From positions 62,001 through 126,000 of the forward strand of contig NZ_MVDE01000014.1 of the NCBI RefSeq assembly GCF_002843385.1: a stretch of 64,000 nt of DNA, read 5' to 3'. Positions 19,348 through 29,900 of this stretch are shown here, in pieces (positions within the stretch are counted from its first letter, which is position 1; every line of letters begins with the position of its first letter). A model generated the notes under the pieces. The model ran no database searches. It was not told where the DNA came from and saw only the letters and a list, made by a program, of their open reading frames with translations. This stretch comes from Labilibaculum manganireducens (lineage in GTDB: Bacteria > Bacteroidota > Bacteroidia > Bacteroidales > Marinifilaceae). A program made the position numbers and the translations under genes.

Positions 19348-22203
19348 ATGATTTTAAAGAAAAAGAAATTAACTATATTTTGTGCAGGACTGGGGATGTT
19401 GGGAGTTCTTGCTTCCTGTTCGCAGCCAAAATATGAAAAGTTAGAGAATGGGGTAGTTGTTTCTCTTAATAAGAAGGAAAAAACAGAAGCTGCCTTGGTG
19501 AAATTGGAGGTTGTTTCTGACGACATTATTCGCGTTAGTTCCACACCGGAAAATTCATTTCCTGCAAGGGAGAGTTTGGTTGTATTGCCTCAATCAATTA
19601 CAACAGATTATACTGTAGAAGAGAATCAAGATCAAGTAACACTTTCCACAGCAAGTATGAAAGCAAAGGTATCTCTTTCAACAGGAGAAGTGTCATTTTA
19701 TGATTTAGATGGGCAAGTATTATTGAAAGAAGCAGAGGGAGTATCTAAAGGATTTACGCCAATTGAAGCCGATGGTTTTAAAGGATATTCTTTTCAACAG
19801 GTTTTTGATTCTCCTGAAGATGAGGCGTTCTACGGTTTGGGTCAGCACCAAAGTGATGAATGGAACTACAAAGGTAAAAATGAGGAGTTGTATCAGTACA
19901 ATACCAAAGTATCTATCCCTTTTGTTGTCTCGAATAAAAATTACGGTCTTCTTTGGGATAATTATTCGTTAACACGTTTTGGCAACCCTAATGATTACGG
20001 TCAATTGTCACAGTTTAAGCTGTACAATAAAGAGGGAAAAGAAGGTGCTTTAACTGCAACATATACAACAGGAAAGGGTGAAGAATTTGCAAAAAGGGAT
20101 GAAGCAGATATTGATTATGAAAATTTGGAAACAGTGAAGAAGTTTCCTGCAGATTTTCCTTTTAATAATTCCAAAATTGTTTGGGAAGGAGAAATTGAAG
20201 CCAAGGAATCAGGTATTTATCATTTTAAATTGTATTATGCCGGATATACTAGTGTTGAGATAGATGGAAAAGAAGTAGTTGGGGAACGTTGGAGAACAGC
20301 ATGGAATCCGAATACTTATAAGTTTACCGTTGAACTTAAAAAAGGAGAACGTGTTCCTGTTAAATTGGATTGGAAACCTGATGGTGGTATTTCTTATGTC
20401 AGTTTGAAAGCATTAAGTCCTCGTCCTGCAGAAGAACAAGGTAAATTGGCTCTCTGGTCAGAAATGGGACAAGAGCTTGATTATTACTTTATTCACGGCG
20501 ATAATATGGACAAGGTAATTAGCGGATACCGTCAATTAACAGGGAAAGCAACTATTTTGCCTCGTTGGGCATATGGTTTTTGGCAAAGTCGTGAACGTTA
20601 TAAAACTCAAGATGAAGTAGTAGGAGCGTTGGCTGAATTTCGTAAGCGAAAAATACCGATTGATAATATTGTAATTGACTGGTCGTACTGGGAAGAGGAT
20701 CAATGGGGAAGTCATAAATTTGATGCTTCACGTTTTCCTGATCCACAAAAAATGATGGATGATATTCATGCGATGAATGGACATGCTATGATTTCTGTTT
20801 GGCCTAAGTTTTATACAAACACTGATAACTATAAGGAACTTGATGCAAAAGGATTTATGTATCAGCAAGCGGTAAAAGATAGTGTGCGCGACTGGATTGG
20901 GAAAGGACACATTGGCTCATTCTACGATCCATATTGTAAAGAGGCACGCCAGCTTTTCTGGAATCAGATGAAAAGTAACATTTATAATTTTGGAATGGAT
21001 GCCTGGTGGATGGATGCTTCTGAACCTGATATTGTATCTAATTCAAGCATGGAATACCGTAAAAAACTAATGACACCAACCGCTATCGGCTCATCAACAG
21101 AGTTTTTTAACACCTATGCACTAATGAATGCAAAGGCCATTTATAACGGACAGCGAAGTGTAGATCCAAATAAAAGGGTTTTCTTATTAACCCGCTCTGG
21201 CTTTGCCGGATTGCAGCGATATAGCACTGCAACCTGGAGCGGTGATATTGGAACGAGATGGGAAGATATGAAAGCGCAGATTACAGCAGGCATGAACTTT
21301 GCTATTTCGGGGATTCCTTATTGGACAATGGATATTGGTGGTTTTTGTGTTGAAAAACGTTACGAAAACGCAAAAGAAGGCAGTAAAGATTTGGAAGAAT
21401 GGCGCGAATTAAATACCCGTTGGTATCAGTTTGGATCTTTTGTTCCATTATTCCGTGCTCATGGACAGTATCCATACCGCGAGATTTATAATATTGCACC
21501 AAAATCTCATAAAGCATATCAGAGTATTCTGTATTATAATAAGTTAAGATATCGATTAATGCCATATATCTATTCTTTGGCAGGACATGTATATTTTGAC
21601 GATTACACCATTATGCGTGCACTGGTAATGGATTTTACAAAGGATACCAAGGTAAATGATATTGATGATCAATACATGTTTGGACCTTCAATAATGGTGT
21701 GTCCGGTTTCTAAATTTAAAGCACGTGAACGTCAGGTTTATTTACCTGAGGGAAGCGATTGGTATGATGCATACAATGGCTCACTTTTAAAAGGCGGACA
21801 AACGATTAATGCTGATGCTCCTTATGAAAAGATGCCTCTTTTTGTAAAAGCAGGATCAATTTTGCCTGTAGGACCAGAAATTGAGTACACCAGTCAAAAG
21901 TTAAATGCACCAATAAAGTTGGTTGTTTATACCGGTGCTGATGCTCAGTTTGAATTGTATGAAGATGAAGGACTAAACTTTAATTACGAAAAAGGCAGGT
22001 ACAGTACAATCTCAGTCAAATGGTCTGAAAATGACCAAAAGCTGACTATTGGAGGGCGGAAAGGTGAGTTTGAAGGAATGCCGCAGGAACGAATATTTAC
22101 TATTGTGTTTGCCTCTGAAACCAATAAAATAGATTTCAACTTTGATAATTATAAAGGCAAAGAGGTTAAGTACAATGGCAAATTAGTTAAAGTTGAATTG
22201 TAA
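19348..22203 (+). CDS. GH31 alpha-glycosidase with PA14-like insert, probable alpha-xylosidase
   Basis: 951 aa lipoprotein (lipobox VLASCSQP). After the GH31 N-terminal domain (FYGLGQHQ near 170), an insert of about 140 residues (roughly 230-365; WEGEIEAKESGIYHFKLYY, then RVPVKLDWKPDGG) has PA14-domain character. The barrel follows, with nucleophile D556 in WWMDASEPD and acid D633 in TWSGDIGTRW. PA14 inserted at this place is known from bacterial alpha-xylosidases acting on xyloglucan oligosaccharides. With the GH5 upstream this supports removal of alpha-1,6-xylose. Confidence 0.9.
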   Translation: MILKKKKLTIFCAGLGMLGVLASCSQPKYEKLENGVVVSLNKKEKTEAALVKLEVVSDDIIRVSSTPENSFPARESLVVLPQSITTDYTVEENQDQVTLSTASMKAKVSLSTGEVSFYDLDGQVLLKEAEGVSKGFTPIEADGFKGYSFQQVFDSPEDEAFYGLGQHQSDEWNYKGKNEELYQYNTKVSIPFVVSNKNYGLLWDNYSLTRFGNPNDYGQLSQFKLYNKEGKEGALTATYTTGKGEEFAKRDEADIDYENLETVKKFPADFPFNNSKIVWEGEIEAKESGIYHFKLYYAGYTSVEIDGKEVVGERWRTAWNPNTYKFTVELKKGERVPVKLDWKPDGGISYVSLKALSPRPAEEQGKLALWSEMGQELDYYFIHGDNMDKVISGYRQLTGKATILPRWAYGFWQSRERYKTQDEVVGALAEFRKRKIPIDNIVIDWSYWEEDQWGSHKFDASRFPDPQKMMDDIHAMNGHAMISVWPKFYTNTDNYKELDAKGFMYQQAVKDSVRDWIGKGHIGSFYDPYCKEARQLFWNQMKSNIYNFGMDAWWMDASEPDIVSNSSMEYRKKLMTPTAIGSSTEFFNTYALMNAKAIYNGQRSVDPNKRVFLLTRSGFAGLQRYSTATWSGDIGTRWEDMKAQITAGMNFAISGIPYWTMDIGGFCVEKRYENAKEGSKDLEEWRELNTRWYQFGSFVPLFRAHGQYPYREIYNIAPKSHKAYQSILYYNKLRYRLMPYIYSLAGHVYFDDYTIMRALVMDFTKDTKVNDIDDQYMFGPSIMVCPVSKFKARERQVYLPEGSDWYDAYNGSLLKGGQTINADAPYEKMPLFVKAGSILPVGPEIEYTSQKLNAPIKLVVYTGADAQFELYEDEGLNFNYEKGRYSTISVKWSENDQKLTIGGRKGEFEGMPQERIFTIVFASETNKIDFNFDNYKGKEVKYNGKLVKVEL

Positions 22204-22223
22204 TAAGCCATAGCAAGTAATAT

Positions 22224-22258
22224 AATCCCGGCAGGCAATTGTTTGCCGGGATTTTTTA
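22224..22258 (+). terminator. Rho-independent terminator after GH31
   Basis: AATCCCGGCA (22224-22233) pairs perfectly with TGCCGGGATT (22244-22253) around a 10-nt loop, followed by TTTT. The next gene starts only about 10 nt further on, so some readthrough or a separate promoter is expected. Confidence 0.85.
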
Positions 22259-22266
22259 AGGTAAGT

Positions 22267-24687
22267 ATGATGAATATCAGAATAATATTTTTTTTATTGT
22301 TGGCAATGCTAATTCAAGTGTCAACTTATGCACAAAAGGAAAGTGTACCCGAAAAAGGATTTGTAAGTTGGCTGCCTGCAGCCAAATGGGAAGATGCTTT
22401 ACTGTCGGGTAATGGAACTATGGGAGCTATGGTGATGGGGAATCCGTTTAAAGAAACTATTATTCTCAATCATGCTTTGTTGTACTTGCCCAATGAAGCT
22501 CCTGTAATACCGCCGGATATGACTCCTTATTTAGACGAAATTAAACGTTTATCTTTTGAAGGGAAATATCAGGAAGTGGCCGAATTAGGTGTGAAAATTT
22601 GGAAAGATACCGGATATGGTGAAAAAAAATGGACAGATTCCTATGTGCCTGCGGCTAACCTAACGATTGATATGCCGGCGTCAAACGTAAAGAATTACCG
22701 GAGAATGGTAAATTACGAAACAGCGGAAGCCGTAGTTGAATGGACGGATCAAAATGGAACATTTAGCAGGAAAACTTTTGTTTCAAGGGCAGATGGTGTT
22801 GTTGTAACTCAAATTAAAGGAACTGCACCAATAAATGCTCAAATCTCTTTGCATCAACATCCGCACACTTGGGAGCAGAATGGTTTAATTGACTCACTGA
22901 TTAAAAAATCGCAAACAAATATAGAAAGTGATTTGATGCATTATCATGTGGAGTATGCTAAGCCACATTCGCATTCTCCGGATGGTTACGATGGTCTTTT
23001 AAAAGTGATTAACAAAGGAGGTGAGGTTTCAAAAACTAAGGGGTGTTATGAAGTTGAAAATGCACAGGAAGTAATTATTCTTACCTGCATTGAACCATAT
23101 AAAGGAACCAACGAAGAATCATTGTTAACCATTCAAAATAGATTGAATAATGCCGGCAATGATTATAATGCTTTACTTAACAGGCAAATAAACAGTCATG
23201 GTGAATTGTACGATAGAGTTTCTTTAGAACTGAACATTACGGAAGAAGAAAAAGAAATGACTTCAGAAACATTGGTTTCAAAAGTGAGAGTTGGCACAAG
23301 CGCAGGTATTATGCAGCGCCAGTTCGAAGCCGCACGTTACAATATTTTGTGCGCTACGGGAACTAATCCACCAAATTTGCAAGGTATTTGGAGTGGAACA
23401 TGGACACCTCCATGGTCGGGTGATTTTACTCACGATGGTAATGTGGAAGTTGCAGTTTCGAATCTGCTCAATGGCAATATGCCCGAATTGATGATGGCTT
23501 ATTTTGATTATCATGAGCGAATGATGAATGATTACCGAATTAATGCGAAACAATTTTATGGGGCGAGAGGTATTCATGTTGCCGCTCATACCAGTACGCA
23601 CGGTTTTAATAATCATTACGATGAAACATGGTGCATGGAGTACTGGAATGGTGGTGCCGGTTGGACAGCGTCTTATTTTTACGATTATTATTTGTATACA
23701 AAAGACAAAGAGTTTCTGAAGAAGAGAGCTTTTCCGTTTATGAACGAAGCCTTGATGTTTTGGGAAGATTTTTTGACAATGGGTGCGGATGGTAAATACA
23801 TAGTAGTTCCGTCTTATTCTCCTGAAAATAATCCATTGGAGCATCGTTGGCAGAATTGCATCAATGCAACTATGGATATCATGATCATTAAGGAACTAAC
23901 CCGTAATTGGATATCTGCAGCTAAGATTTTGGGTCTTAGTCGAAAAGAGATACAGGAGAAAGAAGAATTCCTGAGTCATCTGCCCGATTATCAAATAAGT
24001 AAAGATGGTGTTTTGCGTGAATGGCTTTGGGATGGATTCACCGATAATCAGGCACATCGTCATGCCTCGCATTTGTACGGATTATATGAGGTGCCGGATC
24101 AAGATATTTTGGAGTCGGAAGCTTTGCAAAATGCGGCTAAAAAAACGATTCATGAACGGATGAAAATTCGAAAGATGTACCAAGGTGGCGAAATGGCTTT
24201 TGGAATGTGCCATTTGGGGTTTGCTGCTGTAAATATGAAGGATAAAGCAACCGCATCAGAGATTCTCGAATATTTATCACGTTTTTACTGGACAAATAGT
24301 ATGGCAACCACACACAATCCTGGTAATCTCTTTAATATGGATATTAGCGGAGGTTTTCCCTCCTTAATAACCCGTATGATTGTGAATAGCAGATCTGGAT
24401 ATATTACCATTTTTCCTACTTTGCCTGATGATTGGGGAAGTGGCGAGTTATCTGGTGTTTTAGCACGTGGAAATATTAAAATAAACTGCATTAAATGGGA
24501 TGAACGGGAAGTTAAAATCCAATTGTCATCACAAAACGAACAGGAGGTAACATTGGAAATCGGAAATGGTATTCAATTGAAGAATTTTAGTGTAAATGGA
24601 GCAAAATATAAAATAAAAGATGGTAAGTTAATGCTCTATTTAAGTAAAGATAAAATTGTCGAAATTGAGGTTTCCCGTTTAAAGTAA
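22267..24687 (+). CDS. GH95-family glycoside hydrolase, probable alpha-L-fucosidase
   Basis: About 806 aa; the ATG at 22267 is preferred because the longer frame crosses the terminator. Signal peptide ends near TYAQ. N-terminal LPAAKWEDALLSGNGTMGAM is typical of GH95, followed by an (alpha/alpha)6 barrel with NLQGIWSGTWTPPW and SYSPENNP, where E520 matches the general acid. The Asn pair that positions the water in bifidobacterial AfcA (TININTEMNYW) reads THDGNVEVA here, so only one Asn is retained; this fits the divergent GH95 branch that also includes alpha-L-galactosidases. In this locus removal of terminal fucose or L-galactose from xyloglucan side chains is likely. Confidence 0.82.
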   Translation: MMNIRIIFFLLLAMLIQVSTYAQKESVPEKGFVSWLPAAKWEDALLSGNGTMGAMVMGNPFKETIILNHALLYLPNEAPVIPPDMTPYLDEIKRLSFEGKYQEVAELGVKIWKDTGYGEKKWTDSYVPAANLTIDMPASNVKNYRRMVNYETAEAVVEWTDQNGTFSRKTFVSRADGVVVTQIKGTAPINAQISLHQHPHTWEQNGLIDSLIKKSQTNIESDLMHYHVEYAKPHSHSPDGYDGLLKVINKGGEVSKTKGCYEVENAQEVIILTCIEPYKGTNEESLLTIQNRLNNAGNDYNALLNRQINSHGELYDRVSLELNITEEEKEMTSETLVSKVRVGTSAGIMQRQFEAARYNILCATGTNPPNLQGIWSGTWTPPWSGDFTHDGNVEVAVSNLLNGNMPELMMAYFDYHERMMNDYRINAKQFYGARGIHVAAHTSTHGFNNHYDETWCMEYWNGGAGWTASYFYDYYLYTKDKEFLKKRAFPFMNEALMFWEDFLTMGADGKYIVVPSYSPENNPLEHRWQNCINATMDIMIIKELTRNWISAAKILGLSRKEIQEKEEFLSHLPDYQISKDGVLREWLWDGFTDNQAHRHASHLYGLYEVPDQDILESEALQNAAKKTIHERMKIRKMYQGGEMAFGMCHLGFAAVNMKDKATASEILEYLSRFYWTNSMATTHNPGNLFNMDISGGFPSLITRMIVNSRSGYITIFPTLPDDWGSGELSGVLARGNIKINCIKWDEREVKIQLSSQNEQEVTLEIGNGIQLKNFSVNGAKYKIKDGKLMLYLSKDKIVEIEVSRLK

Positions 24688-24709
24688 GCGAAAAAAGAAA
24701 ATTAAAGGA

Positions 24710-26893
24710 ATGAATATGAAAAATATACTATTATATATAGGAATAACACTTGGAGTGATGACCAATGTAAATGCACAAAGTGATGCAAAAACAGAAAAGA
24801 AAATTGATGAAATAATCAATCATTTGACTCTTAAAGAGAAAGTAGCGATGTGTCATGCGCAGTCAAAATTTAGTTCTCCGGGTATTCCGCGTTTGGGTAT
24901 TCCAGAGTTGTGGATGTCTGACGGACCTCATGGAGTGAGAGGTGAAATAAACTGGGATGATTGGGGCTATGCTAACTGGACAAACGATTCGATAACTGCA
25001 TTTCCTGCACTAACTTGTTTGGCGGCAACTTTTAATCCTGAACTTTCGCATGAATATGGTGCAGCCATTGGAGAGGAGGCACGATTTAGAAAAAAGGATG
25101 TTTTATTGGGACCTGGCGTTAATATTTACCGGACACCACTTAATGGACGTAACTTCGAATACATGGGAGAAGATCCTTATTTGGCATCAGTTATGGTTGT
25201 TCCTTACATAAAAGGAGTTCAGGAAAATGGTGTTGCAGCATGCGTTAAACATTACGCACTTAATAATCAGGAAGAATGGCGCGGACATATCAATGTAAAC
25301 CTTAGTGACAGGGCCCTTTATGAGATTTATCTGCCGGCATTTAAAGCGGCAGTTGAAAAAGGTCATGTCTGGTCCATAATGGGAGCTTATAATCAGGTTC
25401 GGGGCGAGCATTGTTGTCATAGCAATTTACTGCTAAATAAAATATTGAAAGGAGAATGGAATTTCGATGGAACCGTAATTACAGATTGGGGTGGAACTCA
25501 TGATACAAAACAAGCAGCTTTTAATGGATTGGATATTGAAATGGGAACGTGGACCAACGGATTAACTTCTTCTGCTAAGTTCGCTTACGACAACTATTTT
25601 TTAGCGGATCCTTTTTTGAAAATGATTCAAGATGGCGGAATTGACGAATCGGTTGTTGATGACAAAGTACGACGAATCCTGCGGTTGATGTACAGAACCA
25701 ATATGAACCTAAATCGTTCGCTTGGCCGAATGAATAATGTTGAACATACTCAGGCAGCACGAAAAGTTGCCGCAGATGGTATTGTATTATTGAAAAACAA
25801 GAATGAGTTTTTCCCTATCAATCCGGACACGAATATCAAGATTGCTGTAATTGGTGAAAATGCTACTCGTTCAATGACTGTTGGCGGCGGTTCGTCAGAA
25901 TTAAAAGCAAAATATGAAATATCACCATTGGAAGGTATTAAAAACCGCTTCAAAAATGCGACCATTCTTCATTCAATGGGTTATGCTTCCGGACCATCAG
26001 CTTATGGACGTGAAATACCTTCCAAATTGAATGCCGATTCGTTGGTGAAAGCGGCAATTGATGTGGCTTCAAAAGCAGATGTTGTATTATTTATTGGAGG
26101 ACTCAATAAAAATCATTTTCAGGATTGTGAAGGTGGAGACCGCAGGCATTTTGAATTGCCGTTCGGGCAAAATGAATTGATTGCAGAATTGTTAAACGTA
26201 AATAGCAATCTGGGAGTTGTGTTGGTTAGTGGAAATGCGGTTGAGATGCCTTGGTTAAATCAGGTTAACGGATTAATACAATCATGGTACAATGGTAGTG
26301 AGGCCGGAAACGCTTTGGCTGATGTTATTTCGGGAGATGTGAATGCTTCAGGAAAACTTCCTTTCTCATATCCGGTTAAATTAAAAGACAATGCAGCTCA
26401 TTATTTTGGAGAACTTTCATACCCGGGCGATAGTATTAATCAGTACTACAAAGAAGATATTTTAGTTGGTTACCGTTGGCACGATACAAAAAAAATTAAA
26501 CCTTTGTTTGCCTTTGGTTACGGATTGTCCTATACGGACTTTAAGATATCCGATCTTACTGCAGACAAGCAGATTTACTCTAAAGGAGATAAGATAAAAG
26601 TTAGCTGCTTGTTGGCAAATACAGGAGAAGTAAAAGGATCAGAAGTTGTTCAGGTTTATATTGGTAAGCTAAAATCAAAAGTTGAGCGGGCTCTAAAAGA
26701 ACTCAAAGGTTTTAAAAAGGTTTCTTTGGATTCAGGTAAAGAAGAACAGGTAGAGATTGAAATTTCTGTTGATGATCTGGCATTTTACGATGAAGCAATA
26801 TCAGATTGGAATCTGGAAAAAGGCACTTATATTATTTATATTGGTAATTCTTCTGATAATATTATTCAAAAACAAAAAATAAATATAAAATAG
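24710..26893 (+). CDS. GH3 beta-glucosidase, periplasmic
   Basis: 727 aa with signal peptide ending near NVNAQ. Two-domain GH3: a TIM barrel (LWMSDGPHGVRGE, GPGVNIYRTPLNGRNFEYMGEDP, KHYALNNQE) with nucleophile D259 in VITDWGGTHD, an alpha/beta sandwich (VLLKNKNEFFPI to DVISGDVNASGKLPFSY), and a C-terminal fibronectin-like domain (VQVYIGKL). It lies 22 nt after GH95. It probably finishes degradation by releasing glucose from the non-reducing end of xyloglucan fragments. Confidence 0.93.
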   Translation: MNMKNILLYIGITLGVMTNVNAQSDAKTEKKIDEIINHLTLKEKVAMCHAQSKFSSPGIPRLGIPELWMSDGPHGVRGEINWDDWGYANWTNDSITAFPALTCLAATFNPELSHEYGAAIGEEARFRKKDVLLGPGVNIYRTPLNGRNFEYMGEDPYLASVMVVPYIKGVQENGVAACVKHYALNNQEEWRGHINVNLSDRALYEIYLPAFKAAVEKGHVWSIMGAYNQVRGEHCCHSNLLLNKILKGEWNFDGTVITDWGGTHDTKQAAFNGLDIEMGTWTNGLTSSAKFAYDNYFLADPFLKMIQDGGIDESVVDDKVRRILRLMYRTNMNLNRSLGRMNNVEHTQAARKVAADGIVLLKNKNEFFPINPDTNIKIAVIGENATRSMTVGGGSSELKAKYEISPLEGIKNRFKNATILHSMGYASGPSAYGREIPSKLNADSLVKAAIDVASKADVVLFIGGLNKNHFQDCEGGDRRHFELPFGQNELIAELLNVNSNLGVVLVSGNAVEMPWLNQVNGLIQSWYNGSEAGNALADVISGDVNASGKLPFSYPVKLKDNAAHYFGELSYPGDSINQYYKEDILVGYRWHDTKKIKPLFAFGYGLSYTDFKISDLTADKQIYSKGDKIKVSCLLANTGEVKGSEVVQVYIGKLKSKVERALKELKGFKKVSLDSGKEEQVEIEISVDDLAFYDEAISDWNLEKGTYIIYIGNSSDNIIQKQKINIK

Positions 26894-26899
26894 AGAATT

Positions 26900-26926
26900 A
26901 GGGATGGGGTTTGCCATCCCTTTTGT
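26900..26926 (+). terminator. Terminator after GH3
   Basis: GGGATGG (26900-26906) pairs with CCATCCC (26913-26919) around GGTTTG, followed by TTTTGTATTTT. It separates the enzyme operon from the regulator gene, whose ATG is at 26960. Confidence 0.8.
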
Positions 26927-26959
26927 ATTTTAACCCTGAAATAAATTTACAATTTATCT

Positions 26960-29900
26960 ATGCATAGACTGATTGGCATAATCCTGTTTTTTGTTTTATC
27001 AAGTTTCTCAATTCATGCAGAAAGACAATATTCTTTCTTGAAGGTTAATAGTGCCGATGGGTTGGTGAATAATCAGGTAACCTGCATACACAAAGATGCA
27101 AGAGGGTTTATCTGGATCGGAACAACTGCAGGTTTAAGTCGGTATGATGGTTCAAGCTTCGTCAATTATAAACACAAATCTTCCGATTCAACATCAATTA
27201 TTGATAATTATATTGTAGGTATTCAGGAAGATATGAATGGAAATTTATGGATTAAAACAAGGTGGAGCAATATTGTTTATGATATCAATAAAGAGAAATT
27301 TTATAGTGATTTGTCCTTATTTCTAGGACAAAAAGGTTCTGAATATAATATTGAGAATATCTACATCGATAAGAATAAGAAAATTTGGGTAAAGGAATTT
27401 GAAAAGCTGTATTATCAAGCTATTGATTCAGTTACAGGTAGGCTTAGGAATGATTTTCCAGAGTCAAAAGAGGAATCTTCTCTGGTTGTAGATTTCGTGC
27501 ATACCAATGGCGATTATTATTACCTGTTGAGTAATGGCTGTGTCGAATGTTTTGATGGGCAGGACTATAAGCTTAAGTTTAAGAACGATTTCCTTTCAGG
27601 AAAATTAGGAGCCGATAGCTTAAATACAGCCATTTTTATTGATGCTGAGAATGATATTTGGTTTTATGGAAACAATGATGGACTTTATCAATACCAAATA
27701 AAAAATGATAAGTGGAATCATTATACCGTTCATTCAGATAAAATACGTTTAACAAGTAACATCGTAAAAAAAGTTATTCAAGATGACAAAGGATTAATTT
27801 GGGTAGGTACTGACCATGGAGGTATTGATGTGATTAATAAATTCTCAGGAGAAACCACTAAAATTTATCACCAGTCAGATAATGATAAAAGTTTGGCTCA
27901 GAACTCGATAACTGAATTGTACATGGATAATAATAATGTTATCTGGATTGGTACATTTAAGAATGGAGTAAGTTATTACCATGAAAGTATTCATAAATTT
28001 CCACAGTACAGGAATTTCCTGTCCGACGAATCGAGTCTGCCGTATAATGATGTTAACTGTTTTGTTGAAGATAAAAAGGGAAATTTATGGATTGGTACGA
28101 ATGGTGATGGTCTCATTTATTTTAACCGCAGGAATAATACATTCAAAAGCTATAAGTTTGATGAAGCCAATTCTAATTCCTTAATTAATAATGTTGTTGT
28201 AAGTTTATTTATTGATAGTAATGGTGAATTGTGGGTAGGAACATTTACGGGAGGATTAAATCGTTTTAATGGAAAAACCTTTAAAAAATATCAATATTCA
28301 CCAAATGGAAATAATGGTCTTACGAGCAACAATATATGGTCAATTAATGAAGATAATCAGCAAAATTTATGGATCGGCACCCTTGGCGGAGGTATCGTAA
28401 TATTCGATCGTAACAATGAAATTTTTAAACCTGTTCCAAATAAAGGCAATGTGAAATTGCCTGCGGAATATGTGAATCAAATCTATAAATTGGATAATGG
28501 TAACATGTTTATTGCAACAGCTAATGGAGTGACATTTTATGATGTTAAAGAGCAGCGGTATAAAAATTATCCCTTAGTTACGAGATCAGGAGCACCGCCT
28601 TTAAGCAGTAAAAATGTGAATGGAGTATTTGAAGATTCAAGAGGTCTTTTATGGATTGCTACAAGAGAAGGACTAATTGTGTTTGATCCCAATACAAGTT
28701 ATTCGAAACATTTTACCAGCGAAGATGGATTACCTGAAGATGTATTTAACTGTATACAAGAAGATGAATTTCAGTCAATTTGGGTCAGTAAATCAACAGG
28801 ATTAAGTCAGATTATTGTATCGAAAACAGCTCCTGATAAAGAGTATTCTTTTCAGATTTATGATTTTACAGAAGAGGATGGATTGCAGGATAAAGAGTTC
28901 AATCCCAATGCAAGTTATAAAACAACAAATAATGAATTGATTTTTGGCGGGCGTAATGGTTTTAATCTGTTTGAATCAAAGAATATTAAATACAATCAGA
29001 TTTTACCCAAAGTGGTCTTTACAGATTTTCAGGTTTACAATCAAAGTGTATCTCCGGGTTCAAAAGTGAAAAATGTTAAATTACTGGAATCTTCAATAGT
29101 ATCAACAAAAAGTATCGAGATTAAACATTCTATGAATGTTTTTTCCATTGGATTTACGGCGCTTAACTTTTTTATTCCGAGTAAAATTAAATATCAATAT
29201 AAATTGGAGGGATTCGATGATGATTGGGTGTCGCTGGATGCGAATCGAAATCGGGTAACCTACACCAATCTTAATCCGGGAGATTATTATTTTAAAGTTA
29301 AGGCTTCCAACAATGATGGAATTTGGAATGAGGATTACGCAGAATTACGTATTATTGTGTTACCACCTTTGTATGCAACACCATTTGCCTACCTTATTTA
29401 TATTTTATTAGGTATTGGGATCTTGGGGTATTACAGATATTCTATGCTTCGGAAAGAGCGTCTGAAATTTAATGTTGAACAAGGGCGACTGCAAGCAGAA
29501 CGCAACCACGAAATGGATGAAATGAAACTGAGGTTTTTAACGAATGTCAGTCATGAATTTCGTACGCCATTAACGCTGATTTTAACACCTTTGGATAAAT
29601 TGTTAAAGCAAACCAGATCCGAATCGGATAAAAGATTGCTTGATACCATTGAGCGAAACGCCAAACAACTTCTTAATCTGGTAAATCAATTGCTGGATTT
29701 TCGTAAGTTGGAGCTGCATGGATTGCGATATAATCCATCTTACGTTGATATTGTTACTTTTTTAAATGACGTGACTCATAATTTTGAGGATGCCTTTAAC
29801 AAGAAGCGAATCAAATTCACATTCGAGCATTCAACAGAACACTTTATATTCAATTTCGATAAAGAAAAACTGGAGAAGGTAATGATGAACCTATTATCCA

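Noticed and set aside
23278-23844. 188-codon minus-strand frame inside the GH95 gene
   Set aside because: It is fully antisense to conserved GH95 catalytic blocks and has no recognisable domain; it is a shadow frame.
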